Of a DNA stretch of 8,104 nt, positions 6,323 to 8,104 are shown piece by piece; positions within the stretch are counted from its first letter, which is position 1, and each line of letters starts with the position of its first letter. Source of the stretch: an uncultured Propionibacteriaceae bacterium (GTDB taxonomy: Bacteria > Actinomycetota > Actinomycetes > Propionibacteriales > Propionibacteriaceae); assembly GCA_937965785.1 (NCBI GenBank), contig CALCKT010000013.1:1-8104 (forward strand), given 5' to 3'. The position numbers and the translations under genes are program-made. The notes beneath the pieces are model-generated. The model did no database searches, was not told where the DNA came from, and was given only the letters and a program-made list of their open reading frames with translations.

Positions 6323-7906
6323 ATGTCTTCACGTGACGCAGGCGACTGGGTGCGGCAGAGCACGCCCCGCGGGGCCGGCTGGGAGGACGAGCAGAGCGAG
6401 TACGGCACCGCCCTGGACCCCGCCGAGTGGGACGACCACGTAGCCGAACAATCGGTGCCCGTCGAAACCCCGAATCCCAGGCCACGCCCGGCCACCCGGG
6501 CCGCTGCAGGGCAGCAGGGTTTCTCCAGCGAGCCGCAGCAGCAGCCCGCGCACTCCGAGGTGGGGGAGGAGAAACCCAGGACGGAGCCCGTGGCATCGCA
6601 CGCCCCCGACGTCTCCTTCCAGGCTGCGGCGACACCCACCCCTCAGGAGGACGAGGCCGCCGACGAACCAACCGTGGTGTCGGGCCTGAGAATGCCGGAA
6701 CCCCGGGATCCGGACCCGAGGCCGGCCCCGTCGTTCACCGCGGCCCCGGAACCCGCCGAGCCCGAGGACGAGGAAACCTTCGTGCGGCCCCTCGACGCGC
6801 CGCATCCCGAGCAGGCGTTCCCGCAGCGCGTGGAACCCAACCCGCCGCAGCAACCAGAGACACGGCCACAGCAGACGGATGACACCGTCTCGTGGTCCCT
6901 CGAAACCCCCGAACAGCAGGAGCAACAGCCCGAACCGCAGCGGACTGAACCGCAGCGGACGGAACCGACCTTGGAGCAGCGCCTCGAAGGGGAGAGCGGG
7001 CAGGAGGGTGCCTCACGATCCGCGGAGCCCGCGCGGCCCCGTCCGGAACAGGTCGCCCCGCAGTACCACGACCCCGCCACGACCCAGCGTTTCGAGCGTG
7101 TGAAGCCGCAACCCGCCCAGCCAGCCGAAGCCGCCGCGCAACAGCCGGTCACACCCCAGCAGGCCACGCCACAGGAAACCACCGCCATCTCTCCCGGGTT
7201 GTTCCGCGGGGATACCACCAACGAACCTGAACCAGCGGGAACAGCGGATGCGCAACCCGAGGCGACCGTGGTGATGCAGGCCTCCGAGCAGGAATCCGTT
7301 CCAACCCCACCCGCCTCGCCGATTCCCGCGGCGGAGCAGGAGGAGGAACGCCGCCTCAAGGAGAAGCTGGAAGCGGAGCGTGCCGCCCGCAACGAACGCC
7401 TCGGGGTGGTTGCGACCTCCCCGCGGAACGCTTCCCGTGCTCTCGTGGAGAAGCCGCGACGCACCACCGACAGGCCCCTCGCAAGCTTCGGCCTGTTCTT
7501 CCTGCGTCTCATCACCGCCGCCATCCTGACGGTCCTGGCCTACCAGGGACTCACCAACGTCGAGGGCACCACCGAGGCCCTGAGCCGCACCCACCTTCCG
7601 GAACCCAGGATGCTGGTGTGGATCGGCGGTTTCCTGCTGGTGGTCATGGCGCTGCTGCTGGTGATCGGCCTGCTGCAGCGGGTCGTCGGTGTGCTGCTGC
7701 TGGCGATGGCCATCTGCTCCTTGGCATTCATCCGTTGGGGCGCGTTCAGCCCGTTCCTGCCGGGGCTCGACGGTTTCCTCGGGGATCGTGACCTCCTCCT
7801 CGGGGCTGTCGGTCTGCTGCTGATCTGCATCGGCGGTGGTGGCTGGGGCATCGACGCCGCCTTCAGGCACTCCCGCAAAGCGGCGAGGGAAGACCGCGAC
7901 CAGTAG
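6323..7906 (+). CDS. DoxX-like four-helix membrane protein with long disordered Pro/Gln/Glu-rich N-terminal tail
   Basis: A 527-residue protein in two parts. Residues 1 to about 335 are of low complexity, rich in Pro, Gln, Glu and Ala, acidic, without cysteine, and surely disordered. They include a small tandem PQRTEPQRTEP repeat at 205-215 (encoded by a 15-bp duplication). A charged helix (EEERRLKEKLEAERAARNERL, about 340-360) leads to the membrane part. Four hydrophobic segments follow, at about 387-407, 431-451, 454-471 and 489-507, closing with a basic tail (FRHSRKAAREDRDQ). This four-helix layout with RPLASFGLFFLRL at the start resembles DoxX-type proteins, whose function in this setting is not established. 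There is no signal peptide, so the long tail is probably cytoplasmic. It carries several acidic-Thr-hydrophobic motifs (near Thr 117, 152, 188, 254, 287, 315), possible Ser/Thr-kinase sites. It follows holB by 98 bases. Confidence 0.8.
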   Translation: MSSRDAGDWVRQSTPRGAGWEDEQSEYGTALDPAEWDDHVAEQSVPVETPNPRPRPATRAAAGQQGFSSEPQQQPAHSEVGEEKPRTEPVASHAPDVSFQAAATPTPQEDEAADEPTVVSGLRMPEPRDPDPRPAPSFTAAPEPAEPEDEETFVRPLDAPHPEQAFPQRVEPNPPQQPETRPQQTDDTVSWSLETPEQQEQQPEPQRTEPQRTEPTLEQRLEGESGQEGASRSAEPARPRPEQVAPQYHDPATTQRFERVKPQPAQPAEAAAQQPVTPQQATPQETTAISPGLFRGDTTNEPEPAGTADAQPEATVVMQASEQESVPTPPASPIPAAEQEEERRLKEKLEAERAARNERLGVVATSPRNASRALVEKPRRTTDRPLASFGLFFLRLITAAILTVLAYQGLTNVEGTTEALSRTHLPEPRMLVWIGGFLLVVMALLLVIGLLQRVVGVLLLAMAICSLAFIRWGAFSPFLPGLDGFLGDRDLLLGAVGLLLICIGGGGWGIDAAFRHSRKAAREDRDQ

Positions 7907-7923
7907 CAGTGAATGCACACCGA

Positions 7924-7993
7924 TTGAGCCGACCCGCGTGATCCCTTCCCAAAGCTGGTTGAGCCGACCCGCGCGAACTCTCCCTGAAGCTGG
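7924..7993 (+). repeat. 35-bp tandem direct duplication within a repeat arm
   Basis: The units 7924-7958 and 7959-7993 are adjacent and agree at 29 of 35 positions by my count. Each begins TTGAGCCGACCCGCG and ends AAGCTGG. The unit is cut out of the dispersed repeat, as its end AAGCTGG plus the next unit's start TTGAGCC re-creates the arm's outer motif. Confidence 0.75.
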
Positions 7994-8104
7994 TCGTGCC
8001 GAAACCATGGTGACTGCGGTCGGGGCTTTGTCAGCAGCCGTGTTTGTTTTGGTTGGTGGGGCAGGGGGCGTTTTTGGTGGGGGTGCCGGTCTGACTTGGT
8101 GGTG
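7952..8104 (+). repeat. Dispersed repeat, copy 4: left arm and GT-rich sequence, cut by the window end
   Basis: The left arm, 7952-8006, starts AAGCTGGTTGAGCC and ends GGTCGTGCCGAAACC; its middle diverges from the other arms. It continues CATGGTGA, exactly as copy 1 does after its left arm. The following bases, to the edge, are strongly G- and T-rich like the other spacers, but at least 98 bases long, longer than 33-53. No right arm is seen inside the window; it may follow outside it. No gene is visible in 7907-8104. Confidence 0.65.

Overview
The window looks like chromosomal DNA of a high-GC Gram-positive actinobacterium. Support: strong G/C third positions, a tmk-holB replication pair typical of Actinobacteria, a DoxX-like membrane protein with a long Pro/Gln/Glu-rich tail, and dispersed intergenic repeats of the form AAGCTGGTTGAGCC...GTCGAAACC. 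A Propionibacteriaceae-like host is my best guess, but that is inference, not a search result. All recognised genes lie on the plus strand.

Layout. 3-59: C-terminal end of an unidentified gene. 60-325: non-coding DNA with a 7-bp dyad and an imperfect internal duplication. 326-2332: a fusion of a class A FAD monooxygenase and an NmrA/atypical-SDR NAD(P)-binding domain, the most accessory-looking gene here. 2333-2714: no gene; about 140 bp of unexplained sequence, then one composite palindromic repeat and a leader. 2715-4037: a strongly diverged CYTH-CHAD-like protein. 4034-4666: tmk (thymidylate kinase), overlapping the previous stop by ATGA. 4667-5078: about 410 bp filled with one single and two composite copies of the repeat. 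5079-6224: holB (DNA polymerase III delta prime). 6323-7906: a disordered-tail DoxX-like four-helix membrane protein. 7907-8104: a 35-bp tandem duplication inside another repeat copy, whose GT-rich part runs off the window.

How it fits together. tmk makes dTDP for DNA synthesis and holB is part of the clamp loader, so this is a replication-linked block. The CYTH-CHAD-like protein is probably translated together with tmk, and its fold family points towards polyphosphate or triphosphate binding, although the usual catalytic residues appear to be lost. Repeats sit in three of the gene gaps and pry tmk away from holB.

The most unusual structure is the repeat: a left arm, a GT-rich spacer and an inverted right arm, about 130-150 bp in all. 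The spacers are themselves related between copies, so the composite, not the single arm, seems to be the unit that spreads. One spacer has a textbook G-quadruplex pattern. Next in interest are the monooxygenase-SDR fusion and the repeated acidic-Thr-hydrophobic motifs in the tail of the DoxX-like protein. I see no tRNA, rRNA, CRISPR array or transposase gene.
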